From an uncultured Bacteroidia bacterium (GTDB lineage Bacteria; Bacteroidota; Bacteroidia; Bacteroidales; UBA932), in NCBI GenBank assembly GCA_902789435.1, contig CADAOA010000016.1:1-56614 (forward strand): a DNA stretch of 56,614 nt. Direction: 5' to 3'. The number at the start of each line of letters is the position of its first letter. The stretch's first letter is position 1. Position numbers and translations under genes: made by a program. Below, in pieces: positions 43,194 through 52,636 of the stretch. The notes beneath the pieces were generated by a model. That model was not told the DNA's origin, ran no database searches, and saw only the letters and a program-made list of their open reading frames with translations.

Positions 43194-44176
43194 ATGAAAA
43201 AAGCTTATAATTTCTTTGCCGGCCCTTGTGTCCTTCCTGAGGAGGCAATCAACTCTACAATCGATGCTTTGAAGGACTTTGCAGGCACCGGTATTCCATT
43301 GATTTCCATCTCCCACAGAAGCAAGGAGTGGGAAGGCGTAATGAACGAGTGCAGGGCTCTGTGGAAAGAACTTCTCCAGATTCCTGACAACTACCACGTA
43401 GTGTTCCTGGGCGGCGGCGCAAGCCTCCAGTTCCTGTATGTGGCAATGAACCTGTTCGAGAACAAGGCTGGATACCTCGAGACCGGCGTATGGGCAAAGA
43501 AGGCCCTCAAGGAAGCTCAGGGTATCGCAAAGAGCCGCGGAAAGGAAGGCGCTGCTTTCGCAGTCGCTTCTTCTGCAGACAAGACCTACTGCTACATCCC
43601 TAAGGGATACGAGATTCCTACCGACCTGGACTATTTCCACATCACCACCAACAACACTATCTACGGAACTGAGATCAAGTACGATATGGACTGCCCTGTA
43701 ACCCTGGTTGCAGATATGTCTTCAGACATCATGAGCCGTCCTGTTGACGTTTCCAAGTACGGTCTTATCTACGGCGGCGCACAGAAGAACGTAGGTCCTG
43801 CCGGAGTTATCTTCGCCATCATCCGCGACGATGTTCTGGGCAAGGTTTCCAGCTACATCCCTACTATGCTGGACTACAGAACCCATATCGAGAAGGAGAG
43901 CATGTTCAACACTCCTCCTGTATTCGCAATCTACGTGATGACCCAGACACTGAAGTGGCTCAAGGGCATCGGTGGAGTTGAGGCCATCAACAAGATCAAC
44001 ATCACATGCTAAAATTATTGTTACTTTAAATCCTAGTAAAGAACGTAATATTCAACAAGTTCAAGTATCACCAGGTAGTAAGAGACATGGAAATGTTCCT
44101 TATGTAAAAATAAGCACTAGTGATGAAGGTAAAATTAAAAATCAAGTGCATGCAGGACTTTGAGAAGACTATCTAA
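43194..44176 (+). pseudogene. serC: Phosphoserine aminotransferase, broken by internal replacement
   Basis: SerC converts 3-phosphohydroxypyruvate to phosphoserine with PLP. The first 269 residues are normal, including the N-terminal [12 protein letters not shown] and the PLP-binding Lys in [12 protein letters not shown]. After EAINKIN (ending at 44000) the sequence becomes unrelated and a stop follows at 44010-44012. The expected last residues, CMQDFEKTI and a stop, reappear at 44147-44176 in another frame. I estimate about 75 codons are missing. So the gene has lost an internal C-terminal piece, replaced by about 146 bp of A+T-rich DNA. The upstream ORF begins 15 codons earlier, but MKKAYNFF at 43194 is the family start. 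Confidence 0.9.
44001..44146. other. A+T-rich foreign segment inside serC
   Basis: About 146 bp, much richer in A+T than the sequence on both sides. It has an open frame that reads like real protein (IIVTLNPSKERNIQQVQVSP, then GSKRHGNVPYVKISTSDEGK) with A/T-ending codons, unlike the neighbours. CATGC occurs at both edges (44005-44009 and 44149-44153). There are no inverted ends or target duplications, so it does not look like an insertion sequence. Confidence 0.75.
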
Positions 44177-44186
44177 TCCTTTTGAC

Positions 44187-45110
44187 ATGAAAATACTTAT
44201 CGCGACAGAAAAACCTTTCTCCAGCAAGGCTGTAGAAGGCATCAAGAATATCGTTGAGGCTGCAGGACACACATTTGCAGCTCTTGAGAAATACGGAACC
44301 GAGGACAAGCTCCTCGAGGCCGTTGCAGACGCAGACGCTCTGATCGTACGCTCTGACAAGGTTACAAAGGCAGTTGTTGACGCAGCCAAGAACCTCAAGA
44401 TAGTTGTAAGGGCAGGTGCCGGATTCGACAACCTCGACCTGGCTGCTCTCTCCGAGAGGAAGATCGTTGCTATGAACACTCCTGGCCAGAACTCCAACGC
44501 AGTTGCAGAGCTTGCCATCGGAATGATGATCTACATCTCACGTAACCAGTTCACTCCTGGAACAGGAAGCGAGCTTAAGGGCAAGACTCTGGGAATCCAG
44601 GCTTACGGAAACGTGGGAAGACTGGTTGCAGAGCATGCAAAGAGCTTCGGCATGAAGATTATGGCGTTTGACCCGTTCGTTCCTGCAGAGAAGATGGAAT
44701 CCGAGGGCGTAATCGTTGCCAAGGATCTGGACGACCTCTACTCCAACAGCAACTTCATCTCCCTCCACATTCCTGCTAACGAGCAGACTAAGGGCTCCAT
44801 CGGCTACGCTCTGCTGAGCAAGATGCCTAAGGGAGGCTGCCTGGTCAACACCGCCCGCAAGGAAGTCATCAACGAGCCTGAGCTCGAGAAGATTCTGGAA
44901 GAGAGAGAAGACCTCAAGTACATCACCGACATCGCTCCTGCAAACATCGACGTTCTCAAGGAGAAGTTCGGAAAGAGAGTTTTCGCAACCCCTAAGAAGC
45001 AGGGCGCCGAGACAGCAGAGGCTAATCTCAACGCAGGTCTTGCAGCTGCAAACCAGATTGTAGGATTCTTCAAGGACGGTTGCACCCGTTTCCAGGTAAA
45101 CAAGTTCTAA
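44187..45110 (+). CDS. serA: D-3-phosphoglycerate dehydrogenase
   Basis: 307 residues, the short form without an ACT domain. It oxidises 3-phosphoglycerate, the first step of serine synthesis. The substrate-binding VRAGAGFDNLD, the Rossmann GIQAYGNVGRLVAEHAKS and the NTARKEVINEPELEK block are clear. Where most relatives have the catalytic His after TP, this one reads ATPKKQGAETAEAN, a pattern I remember from other Bacteroidota SerA proteins. The ATG at 44187 starts MKILIATEKPF, ten bases after the residual serC stop. It leads into the DUF1015 gene after three bases. Confidence 0.93.
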   Translation: MKILIATEKPFSSKAVEGIKNIVEAAGHTFAALEKYGTEDKLLEAVADADALIVRSDKVTKAVVDAAKNLKIVVRAGAGFDNLDLAALSERKIVAMNTPGQNSNAVAELAIGMMIYISRNQFTPGTGSELKGKTLGIQAYGNVGRLVAEHAKSFGMKIMAFDPFVPAEKMESEGVIVAKDLDDLYSNSNFISLHIPANEQTKGSIGYALLSKMPKGGCLVNTARKEVINEPELEKILEEREDLKYITDIAPANIDVLKEKFGKRVFATPKKQGAETAEANLNAGLAAANQIVGFFKDGCTRFQVNKF

Positions 45111-45113
45111 GTC

Positions 45114-46367
45114 ATGGTAAAAGTTAAACCGTTTGCGGCTATACGTCCGCCAAAAGAAATCGTCAAGGAAGTGGCTTCACGTCCTTACGACGTTCTCAAC
45201 TCCCAGGAAGCCAAGGCTGAGGCCGGAGAGAAATCCCTGCTTCACATCATCAAACCTGAGATTGATTTTGACCCTATCGCCGATGAGCACGAGCAGAAGA
45301 CTTATGACAAGGCAGTAGAGAACTTCAAGAAATGGCAGGAGAAAGGCTGGCTGGTACAGGACAAGAAGGAACAGTACTATGTTTACGCCCAGACAATGGA
45401 CGGAAGAACCCAGTACGGCCTTGTAGTCTGCGCCAATACAGACGATTACATGAACGGTGCCATCAAAAAGCACGAGCTTACCCGCAAGGAGAAGGAAGAT
45501 GACCGCATGATTCACGTAAGAATCCAGAACGCCAATCTTGAGCCTGTATTCTTCGCATATCCTGACAACGCCGAAATCAACTCCATCGTTGAAAAGATTG
45601 TCAAGGAAAAAGCCCCTGAGTACGACTTTGTGGCGGAAGACGGTTTCGGACACACGATGTGGATCATTGATGACGATGCAACCATCGCCAGAATCACCGA
45701 GATATTCTCTACAATCCCAGCCTTCTATGTAGCTGACGGGCACCACCGCACGGCTGCTGCAGCAAGAGTTGGAGCTGAGAAAAAGGCCCAGAACCCTAAC
45801 CACACCGGAAAGGAAGAATACAATTTCTTCATGGCTGTTGTATTCCCTGAGAGCCAGCTTAAGATCATCGACTACAACCGCGTGGTAAAGGATCTGAACG
45901 GAATGACCCAGGAAGAGTTCATCACAAAGCTCGGCGAATTCTTCACCGTTGAAAAGAAGGGTAAGGAAATCTACCGCCCTTCAGGACTTCACAACTTCTC
46001 GATGTACATCGGCGGAGAGTGGTACTCTCTTACCGCAAAAGCAGGAACATACGACGACAACGACCCTATCAAGGTTCTGGACGTTTCTGTGTTCTCCGAC
46101 TTTATCGCCGACAAGCTTCTCGACATCAAAGACCTCCGCACTTCCAAGAGAATTGATTTCGTTGGAGGAATCAGAGGCCTCGGAGAGCTCAAGAAGAGAG
46201 TTGACAGTGGAGAGATGGCAGCGGCTTTCGCCCTCTATCCAGTTTCTATGCGCCAGCTCATAACCATCGCAGACACAGGCAATATCATGCCTCCTAAGAC
46301 TACCTGGTTCGAGCCTAAGCTCAGAAGCGGAATAACCATCCACTCCCTGGCTGACTTCAAGAAGTAA
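45114..46367 (+). CDS. DUF1015 family protein
   Basis: 417 residues, soluble. The opening KPFAAIRPPKEIVKEVASRP and the metal/nucleotide-like motif VADGHHRTAAAARV (about 206-219) define the family. Its biochemistry is not known. Its regular place after serC-serA in Bacteroidota suggests a role with serine metabolism, for example on a phosphoserine-related product; this is inference. It starts three bases after serA and is followed by a strong terminator. Confidence 0.9.
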   Translation: MVKVKPFAAIRPPKEIVKEVASRPYDVLNSQEAKAEAGEKSLLHIIKPEIDFDPIADEHEQKTYDKAVENFKKWQEKGWLVQDKKEQYYVYAQTMDGRTQYGLVVCANTDDYMNGAIKKHELTRKEKEDDRMIHVRIQNANLEPVFFAYPDNAEINSIVEKIVKEKAPEYDFVAEDGFGHTMWIIDDDATIARITEIFSTIPAFYVADGHHRTAAAARVGAEKKAQNPNHTGKEEYNFFMAVVFPESQLKIIDYNRVVKDLNGMTQEEFITKLGEFFTVEKKGKEIYRPSGLHNFSMYIGGEWYSLTAKAGTYDDNDPIKVLDVSVFSDFIADKLLDIKDLRTSKRIDFVGGIRGLGELKKRVDSGEMAAAFALYPVSMRQLITIADTGNIMPPKTTWFEPKLRSGITIHSLADFKK

Positions 46368-46380
46368 TCGCTTTAAGGGC

Positions 46381-46416
46381 AAAAAAATGGGATGTCATTT
46401 GACATCCCATTTTTTT
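46381..46416. terminator. Terminator of serC-serA-DUF1015
   Basis: A perfect 16-base stem (AAAAAAATGGGATGTC / GACATCCCATTTTTTT) around a four-base loop, with T and A tracts built in, so it can act in both directions. Confidence 0.92.
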
Positions 46417-46432
46417 CACCCCGACTTATATC

Positions 46433-47194
46433 CTAATACAGCTTAAGAGTGTAAAGACTCTTGAACGGAGTGTAGTTGCTGTTGTAGATACCGCCGGCAA
46501 TCGCTAACATTCCGGTCGGGCTCAGGGCCATTGATGCACTTGCTGCCGGAGCGCAGTCGGTCATAGGATCTGTATAGTAGGCCACCGCCACTTGGGCCTT
46601 TCCAGTAGTTTTCACTTCAGAAAGATCTATGATGTAGAAAACATAAAATACGCTGCTCCCGGTATTGGAGGCCACCAGATAGGCTATATTCCTATTTCTG
46701 TCAATGAGAGGACCCGTGAAAGTCAGTTTCTCTGAATTGTATTCGGTAGGAATCTCATTATCGGTCTCAACCAAAGAGAAATTCCTTCCATCGACCTTGA
46801 GAAGTCCTATCTTTCCGGCTGAATTTTCAGCTGCTATCAGATATGTGTAGTCATCCGTTGCAAAATCGCCGATCAGATAATCAGGCATTGTCAGGTTGGA
46901 TCCAGGGAAGATAGGTTTCCAAGTGTTCAAAATGCTTGGATTCTCTGTATAAACATCCTCTCCGTTGAACACTTCTATCTGGGCTGCCTGATTGTTGAAA
47001 ATTATTGCCTCGTTCTTTCCGGTCCTGAAAACGTATGGCATATAATAGCTGGTGGACAAAGCGCGAACGTTCTGCCAAACGTTGGTTGAAGCGTTGAAAA
47101 TCTCCAGGTTAGGCAGACCATACCAGTTTCCTGCAACCACCACGTTTCCGTTTTCAAGCTGAATGGCACGAGCCATAAGACGTGCAGTGGTCAT
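46433..47194 (-). pseudogene. Kelch/galactose-oxidase-like repeat protein, N-terminus missing
   Basis: 253 codons of a beta-propeller-type protein. The start MTTARLMARAIQLENGNVVV matches the middle of a kelch repeat (usually xMTxARxxHxAxxLxDGxVLVxGG), not an N-terminus, and no signal peptide is present. Several blades follow, with GNWYGLPNLEIFN, YLIAAENSAGKIGLLKVDG and GMLAIAGGIYNSN. In this group such proteins are normally secreted and longer. The right edge coincides with the end of hsdS in a four-base overlap, at the point where the base composition and signals change, so the missing part was probably cut off at a junction. Confidence 0.75.
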
Positions 47195-48405
47195 ATCATT
47201 AATTTTGGTAAAAGTTTGTCGCGGGCGGATTGAAGAAGTTGGATTTGATTTTGCAAATATTTAATTTTATCAAAATAAGGCTTAATCATTTTTGTAAAAT
47301 TATCAAGCAATGATTTTGGAGGTAGTAAAATATTTTTATTTTTAACAACGTCTGCGCTGATATTTTGTTGTCCTGCACCACGAGCTACAGAATTAAAATA
47401 CTCTCGTAATTCCATCAGTTTGAGATATAACCATTGATATGAAATAATCTCTTCATTTGCTATCATACATAATGCAGCCTGATTACAACATGCCTCATTA
47501 GTTATGATTCCAAGTCTTCCAAGAGTTGGACTTGCATAAATTGCCATTAGTATTGTATTTTTGGGAAAGATTTTCGCAGAAGAATTTTCTAATCCTTTTT
47601 GACTTATATATTCTTCTGAATCATATAACCAACAGTCTTGTAATTCTTTTGTTTTAAACCATTTTACATCTTTGTTATTCCAATATTCAGATTTTTTTCT
47701 ATTTGGTGTTCCGCCAGCGTTTATCTTGGTACAAATAGAATTAATATCTGTTTCTATCCACCCCTCTGGCACACCATCAACAATCTTTACATTTTCATGG
47801 CCGGGGAAGTTGAGTTTTACAAACCATTCTTTGTAGAGCTTCTGTGCTGCTTCTTCCAAAAGTTTTATCTGCTTGCGGTTGTTTTCTATGAGGTCATCGT
47901 ATGCAGAAAGTATTCCAGCGATTTTTTGTTGGGTTTCAAGAGGTGGGAGATAAAAAATATGATTAGAAAGAAGACCTTGATTAAGATTTTGAATATTTGC
48001 GCCAACGGCAGTATTAGACATGGCTTTTCTAAAATCTTTAGACTTAAAATAATATGCAAAAAAACTAGGACAATTTTCATCTATATTGTTTAATCTTGCT
48101 CTGATACAAAATCCTGAATAAGTAACTGTTGAAGGAGGATTTTGTATTAACATGCATCTTCCAACCAATTCTTTATTTCCATTTGATCGAACAAAAACTA
48201 TATCGCCATTTTTTAAGTAATCATTTGGGCGCAAAACATTTTCATCAACTTCTTCAAGCTCATCATAATCAGGAAAAAATCTATTTCCAAAATTAGAAAC
48301 TCCGATTAATTTCACACCAGCTTTGTATGATTCTTTTCCAAAGTTAATTCCATTTGAGAAGGTTGCAATATCTCCAAGTTTAACTTTCTTCCACTCAGTT
48401 GCCAT
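47191..48405 (-). CDS. hsdS: Type I restriction-modification specificity subunit HsdS (second locus; C-terminus probably cut)
   Basis: 404 residues. Two target-recognition domains are separated by the conserved helix LPPLETQQKIAGILSAYDDL plus IENNRKQIKLLEEAAQKLYKEW (about 152-196). The second copy, LLPPKSLLDNFTKMIKPYFD plus IKYLQNQIQLLQSARDKLLPKL (about 360-402), is at the end. Relatives usually continue several residues after LPKLM (for example SGEI/DV); this one stops with I, exactly at the join with the kelch gene. An AAGGA ribosome binding site lies six bases before the ATG. The protein is unrelated to the left-hand HsdS beyond the family level. Confidence 0.92.
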   Translation of the reverse strand: MATEWKKVKLGDIATFSNGINFGKESYKAGVKLIGVSNFGNRFFPDYDELEEVDENVLRPNDYLKNGDIVFVRSNGNKELVGRCMLIQNPPSTVTYSGFCIRARLNNIDENCPSFFAYYFKSKDFRKAMSNTAVGANIQNLNQGLLSNHIFYLPPLETQQKIAGILSAYDDLIENNRKQIKLLEEAAQKLYKEWFVKLNFPGHENVKIVDGVPEGWIETDINSICTKINAGGTPNRKKSEYWNNKDVKWFKTKELQDCWLYDSEEYISQKGLENSSAKIFPKNTILMAIYASPTLGRLGIITNEACCNQAALCMIANEEIISYQWLYLKLMELREYFNSVARGAGQQNISADVVKNKNILLPPKSLLDNFTKMIKPYFDKIKYLQNQIQLLQSARDKLLPKLMI

Positions 48406-49215
48406 TTATTTTCCTTCCGTCAGAAGTTTTCTGTCTTCAACATTTTCCAGAACCTTCATCTGCTGGATAGCGATTTTGTTCAATTTTTCCAACCGTTCAT
48501 TTTGTGGAAGTCCATCATTAATAAATACTGCATTCAGATTTTCCATATTGCTAAGACAGATAAGCTGATTTATTGTCGCATAATCGCGAATGTTTCCTTT
48601 TAATTCTGGATTTGCTTCCCGCCACTCTTTTGCAGTAACACCAAACATAGCTACGTTTAGCATATCAGCTTCATCTGCATAAACAAAAGATTTTTGAGCG
48701 GGTGTAAGTTCCGGCGGAATAAGATTTTGCTTTATAGCATCTGTGTGAATACGGTAATTGATTTTTGCAAGTTCACGTTTTGCACTCCAGCCAAGCTGTT
48801 TTTGTTCTTCTTCCTTAAGACGCTGGAATTCTTTTACAATATAGATTTTAAATTCAGGACTAATCCACATTGCAAATTCAAAAGCAATGTCTTTATGTGC
48901 GTATGTACCACCATAGCGACCTGCTTTAGCCTGCAGACTTATAGCATTTGTTCTTTCAACAAATTCTTTTACGCTAATCTTAAAACTATTTAATCCAGAT
49001 TGACTTTTAATTATGGCGAATTCGCCATAATTAAAATCTGGGTTATAGACTTGTTCCCAAATTCCAATATATTCCAGAGTATTTCGGTTTCTGAGCCAGT
49101 CTGTTATAAAGAAATCACCATCTTTTGCTTTTAGCATATCAGTAAGACAAAAATAGTCTTCGTTATTAACCTGAACTACTGTAATCTCTGTATCTTTTAC
49201 ATTTACTTTCTGCAT
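48406..49215 (-). CDS. KilA-N domain-containing protein
   Basis: 269 residues. An N-terminal KilA-N DNA-binding domain (about 1-120; TVVQVNNEDYFCLTDMLKAK, then RYGGTYAHKDIAFEFAMWIS) and a helical C-terminal part (about 120-269). KilA-N proteins are common in phages and in type I restriction loci of gut anaerobes; their job there is unknown. The ATG at 49215 has GGAGG six bases upstream and lies inside the end of the AlbA_2 gene. The hsdS start is one base from its stop, so it sits within the operon between the methyltransferase and specificity genes. Confidence 0.88.
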   Translation of the reverse strand: MQKVNVKDTEITVVQVNNEDYFCLTDMLKAKDGDFFITDWLRNRNTLEYIGIWEQVYNPDFNYGEFAIIKSQSGLNSFKISVKEFVERTNAISLQAKAGRYGGTYAHKDIAFEFAMWISPEFKIYIVKEFQRLKEEEQKQLGWSAKRELAKINYRIHTDAIKQNLIPPELTPAQKSFVYADEADMLNVAMFGVTAKEWREANPELKGNIRDYATINQLICLSNMENLNAVFINDGLPQNERLEKLNKIAIQQMKVLENVEDRKLLTEGK

Positions 49216-50690
49216 ATTATGCCTCCAGCTACAATTGCCCAATGGCCGCCTTTGTCGGCTCCTACACGACGGATAATACCTTCATTTTGCATTTCAGCAA
49301 GCATTTTCTTAATTGTTGTATGGCCAATATCAAGCATATTTACTAATTTTGCAATTGTAACATTTGAATCCTCATTTATCGCTTCTAATATTTGTTGGCA
49401 TTTTTCTGGCCACTTTTCTGGCCACTTTTCTGGCCACTTTATTGTTTTCAGGTCACTTTTTTGGGCAGTTTCTGTATTTTTCTCCCTAGTTTGCTGAGAA
49501 CTTTTTTCAGGTATTGGTTCAACTCCATAATTCATATTCTTAAAAGTAACACTAAAAGAATATGGATTAGAATTAAACACAGGAAGGTTTTCTTCTGTAT
49601 AATTCGGCGCAAACTTAACTGCATCTAGAATTTTTCTAAAACCACTGCCACGGCGTTCCATAAAATCCATGCGGGTAAGCAGGTCAGCAATTACAGGATT
49701 TCGTCTTGTGGAAACTAAATTTTCAAGCTTCTGATCCTGCACAGGAATGCCGTCATACATTCCACCTGGATTCTGAATAACAATTCTATCATCAAAAATG
49801 TCGATATGGATTTCACTTCCTAAAACTCCGTAATCACGATGAACAAGGGCATTTACCATTGCTTCGTGAATTGCGCGTTCCGGGAAATTTTCTTTATTAA
49901 CACGTGTTGTAGGAAGTTTGTACCAGATTTTCTGGTTGTAAAGTTTTATAAAAGCTTCACCTTCGTTTAAAAGCTGCAAAATGCTTCCGCTAAATTCCTT
50001 ATCATCAATTGCATCAAAAGAACTTGGAGCTTTTGTAAGACCGTTCCATCTTGTACAGAAAATACGGGAATGAAAGAAAGGACAGACGTCGGTAAACAGA
50101 GCTCCGGCATTTGTCAAAAAACCATCTTTTGTTTTTAGTCCAAAAGAATAATAATCCTGAGGTTCAATTCTTTTTCCTGTGCGATTGTAGTAGAGAGATT
50201 CAAAATAGGTAAAGCTAAAATCTTTTGCTTCGTATTCAGATTTAAGCGTATCCCAGGTTTTGTTTGTTCCTTTAAGAATGAGTTCATGCAAAATTGGTGT
50301 ATCAGCCTGAACAGAAGAAGAGCCAGCTCGGATAAAAGTAATCTTTGTAGAGTTCTCGTTGAGATAATATGGAGTATTCAATCCGCCAGAAACTTTTAAT
50401 ACAAGAACTGTATTTCCATCTACAGTATCCGGTTCGAGAACAAACTGTGGAATCGGAGAGATTCTATCTTTAATACATTCGGTTATAAATTCAATTTCAC
50501 CCCGCAAATCTGCTATAGGACAATACTGTCGGTTTTCATCATCAATTCCAAAAATCAGCACACCGCCAATGCCGTTTGCAAAGGCACTAACACTTTTGAG
50601 CCAGCTTTTAGTTTTCTTATGTTCAACTTCACGCTTAAAGTCGCATTCTGTATGTTCAAGTTTAAACTTGGTTAGATTTAGGTTTTCCAT
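49203..50690 (-). CDS. AlbA_2 / RecG-C-like DNA-binding regulator
   Basis: 495 residues. The N-terminal AlbA_2 (Schlafen-like) domain (about 8-140) starts EHTECDFKREVEHKKTKSWL and includes GIGGVLIFGIDD. A RecG_C-like/HATPase_c_4 domain (about 255-385) contains HEAMVNALVHRDYG and RRGSGFRKI. The C-terminal winged helix (about 430-485) follows three KWPE repeats. Such proteins are putative transcription regulators and accompany restriction loci. GGAGG lies eight bases before the ATG. It follows hsdM by three bases. Confidence 0.87.
   Translation of the reverse strand: MENLNLTKFKLEHTECDFKREVEHKKTKSWLKSVSAFANGIGGVLIFGIDDENRQYCPIADLRGEIEFITECIKDRISPIPQFVLEPDTVDGNTVLVLKVSGGLNTPYYLNENSTKITFIRAGSSSVQADTPILHELILKGTNKTWDTLKSEYEAKDFSFTYFESLYYNRTGKRIEPQDYYSFGLKTKDGFLTNAGALFTDVCPFFHSRIFCTRWNGLTKAPSSFDAIDDKEFSGSILQLLNEGEAFIKLYNQKIWYKLPTTRVNKENFPERAIHEAMVNALVHRDYGVLGSEIHIDIFDDRIVIQNPGGMYDGIPVQDQKLENLVSTRRNPVIADLLTRMDFMERRGSGFRKILDAVKFAPNYTEENLPVFNSNPYSFSVTFKNMNYGVEPIPEKSSQQTREKNTETAQKSDLKTIKWPEKWPEKWPEKCQQILEAINEDSNVTIAKLVNMLDIGHTTIKKMLAEMQNEGIIRRVGADKGGHWAIVAGGIICRK
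49402..49437. repeat. Three 12-bp tandem repeats in the AlbA_2 gene (WPEK repeats)
   Basis: TTTTCTGGCCAC at 49402-49413, 49414-49425 and 49426-49437, perfect. Each unit adds four residues in the linker before the winged helix, so copy changes would alter linker length and not the frame. Confidence 0.93.
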
Positions 50691-50693
50691 ATA

Positions 50694-52604
50694 TTATACC
50701 TCCAGCCCAAGTTCTTTAAGATTGGCATTAATTTTTGCCATTAAATCATTACTTTCATTTTGCAAAGTATTGAGTTCTTTGTGAATCTCTTTCATGCGTT
50801 CTTCAAAGTTTTCGTCTTCTTCCTGAACTTCTGCAACTCCCACATAAGCACCAGGTGTGAGAGAATAATTTTTCTCTGCAATTTCTGCACGAGTTGCAAT
50901 CTTACAAAGTCCTGCAACATCAGCATACTTCCCTTTACCAAATTTTTCAGAAAGCCAGAGGGCATCGTTTGCAACTGCAAGAACTTTATTTATCTCACTT
51001 AAAAGACCTTCAAGGACTTGATGTGCTTTTTTCTTATCCCGCTTTGCTTGATTAGCCGTCTTCTTATCACCGGTTTTTAGAGCCTCTGCTTCTCTTCTGT
51101 CAAATTCTGTTTCACATTGTTTCTGCTCTTCCTGAATATTTTGGATTTCCTTTTCTATTGATTCTTTAATTTTTGTAAAATCAGCCGCTTTCTTGCATTT
51201 GCCAAGTTCATAAGCCATATCACGACTACTGAACTGCTCTGCAATTTCGTGGAAGTGGTTACAATAATCATTTATGACAGCAGAATACTTTTCTTTTTCT
51301 CCACGATACAGATGAACAATGCTTGTAAGGTTTTTCATCTGCCATTTAGTCCATTCATTCAAATTACGGTCTACTACTGTAAAATAATTGCGGGCATCTA
51401 TAAAAAGAACTTTGTCTTTTAATTCATCTTTCTTGCCCTTATCGAAAAACCAAAGAGTACAAGGAAGACTCAAGGTATAAAAAAAGTTATTGCCAACACT
51501 GAGAATCACGTCAACATCGCCTGTCTCAACTAGTTTCTTGCGGATGTCGCGGTCTGCGTGCTGGCTGTCCGTAGCTGAAGAAGCCATGACAAAACCTGCA
51601 CGACCGGTTTCATTCAGATATGCATAGAAGTAACTTATCCAAAGATAGTTTGCATTACCAATTTCTTTTGTCTTTTCATTGTAGCCAGGGAGTCCGAAAG
51701 GCAAACGTCCGGCATTAAGTGCTGCTTCATATTTTACTTTGTTCACATTGAACGGCGGATTTGCCATCACATAATCGCATTTGCCTTCAAGTTTGTGAGC
51801 GTCATTATAGAATGTATTTGCACTTTCACCCCATACGATTTTTGCATTCAGACCGTGGACTGCCATGTTCATTTTGCAAAGCTTCGCATTAAACTCAACC
51901 TTTTCCTGTCCGAAAAAACTAAGCTTATCTGTTGCGTTCAAACCATTCGCATTCACAAAGTCACCGGAACTTACAAACATTCCACCCGAACCACAGGCAG
52001 GATCAAGTACATATCCTTTTTGCGGCTGAATGATATTTACAATCATGCGGACAAGTGATTTTGGCGTAAAGAAAACTCCGTCGTCGCTCGCTATGTTTTT
52101 GGCAAACTTATTAAGGAAGTATTCATAAATACGCCCTATAACATCATCCTGAATGTCATCAAGAGCAGAGTTATCAAAAATACGAAGCAGCTCTTTTAAA
52201 AGAGAATCCTGTCCCTTAAAAATCGTTTGGTAGTTTTTTGGAAGGATACCGGAAAGCTCATGGCATTCCGTTTCAATGGCTATCATTGCATCGTCAACAG
52301 CTTTGCTCAGAGTTCCGTCTGCACTATGCTGCAAAAGATAATTATACTGAGCATTCTCAGGCAAAAATATGGCACTCTTGGCTCTAAAATCTTTTGCCTC
52401 AATTTTTGGATAAACACCATTACGGCAAGGAAGAGTTTTCTGAATCTCTTTTTCCACAAACTTAAAACGAGTATAAGCATACCGGAGATAAATGAGTCCA
52501 AGCACAGGCATACAATATTCCTGTGAGCTAAGCCGAGAACCCTCACGCAAACTATCCGCAGCATCCCACAAATCATCTTCAAGTTGTTTTATATTTTCAG
52601 CCAT
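50694..52604 (-). CDS. hsdM: Type I restriction-modification DNA methyltransferase HsdM (second locus)
   Basis: 636 residues. N-terminal HsdM helical domain (about 1-150), then N6_Mtase with the intact SAM-binding motif DPACGSGGMF (about 204-213) and catalytic NPPF in MANPPFNVNKV (about 282-292). A long Lys/Glu-rich coiled coil (about 480-560) precedes the C-terminal EVQEEDENFEERM region. The ATG at 52604 is favoured over one at 52622 because a TATAAT box lies at 52637-52642, so transcription would begin near 52630. The gene is first in hsdM-AlbA_2-KilA-N-hsdS. Confidence 0.92.
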   Translation of the reverse strand: MAENIKQLEDDLWDAADSLREGSRLSSQEYCMPVLGLIYLRYAYTRFKFVEKEIQKTLPCRNGVYPKIEAKDFRAKSAIFLPENAQYNYLLQHSADGTLSKAVDDAMIAIETECHELSGILPKNYQTIFKGQDSLLKELLRIFDNSALDDIQDDVIGRIYEYFLNKFAKNIASDDGVFFTPKSLVRMIVNIIQPQKGYVLDPACGSGGMFVSSGDFVNANGLNATDKLSFFGQEKVEFNAKLCKMNMAVHGLNAKIVWGESANTFYNDAHKLEGKCDYVMANPPFNVNKVKYEAALNAGRLPFGLPGYNEKTKEIGNANYLWISYFYAYLNETGRAGFVMASSATDSQHADRDIRKKLVETGDVDVILSVGNNFFYTLSLPCTLWFFDKGKKDELKDKVLFIDARNYFTVVDRNLNEWTKWQMKNLTSIVHLYRGEKEKYSAVINDYCNHFHEIAEQFSSRDMAYELGKCKKAADFTKIKESIEKEIQNIQEEQKQCETEFDRREAEALKTGDKKTANQAKRDKKKAHQVLEGLLSEINKVLAVANDALWLSEKFGKGKYADVAGLCKIATRAEIAEKNYSLTPGAYVGVAEVQEEDENFEERMKEIHKELNTLQNESNDLMAKINANLKELGLEV

Positions 52605-52636
52605 TTTATAGTAAGACTCCATACTTTTAATACATC

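Noticed and set aside
43972..44163. A 63-codon frame spanning the foreign segment in serC as an independent gene
   Set aside because: Its start lies in serC and its end in the serC tail, so it is a mosaic; only the middle reads like protein, as a fragment.
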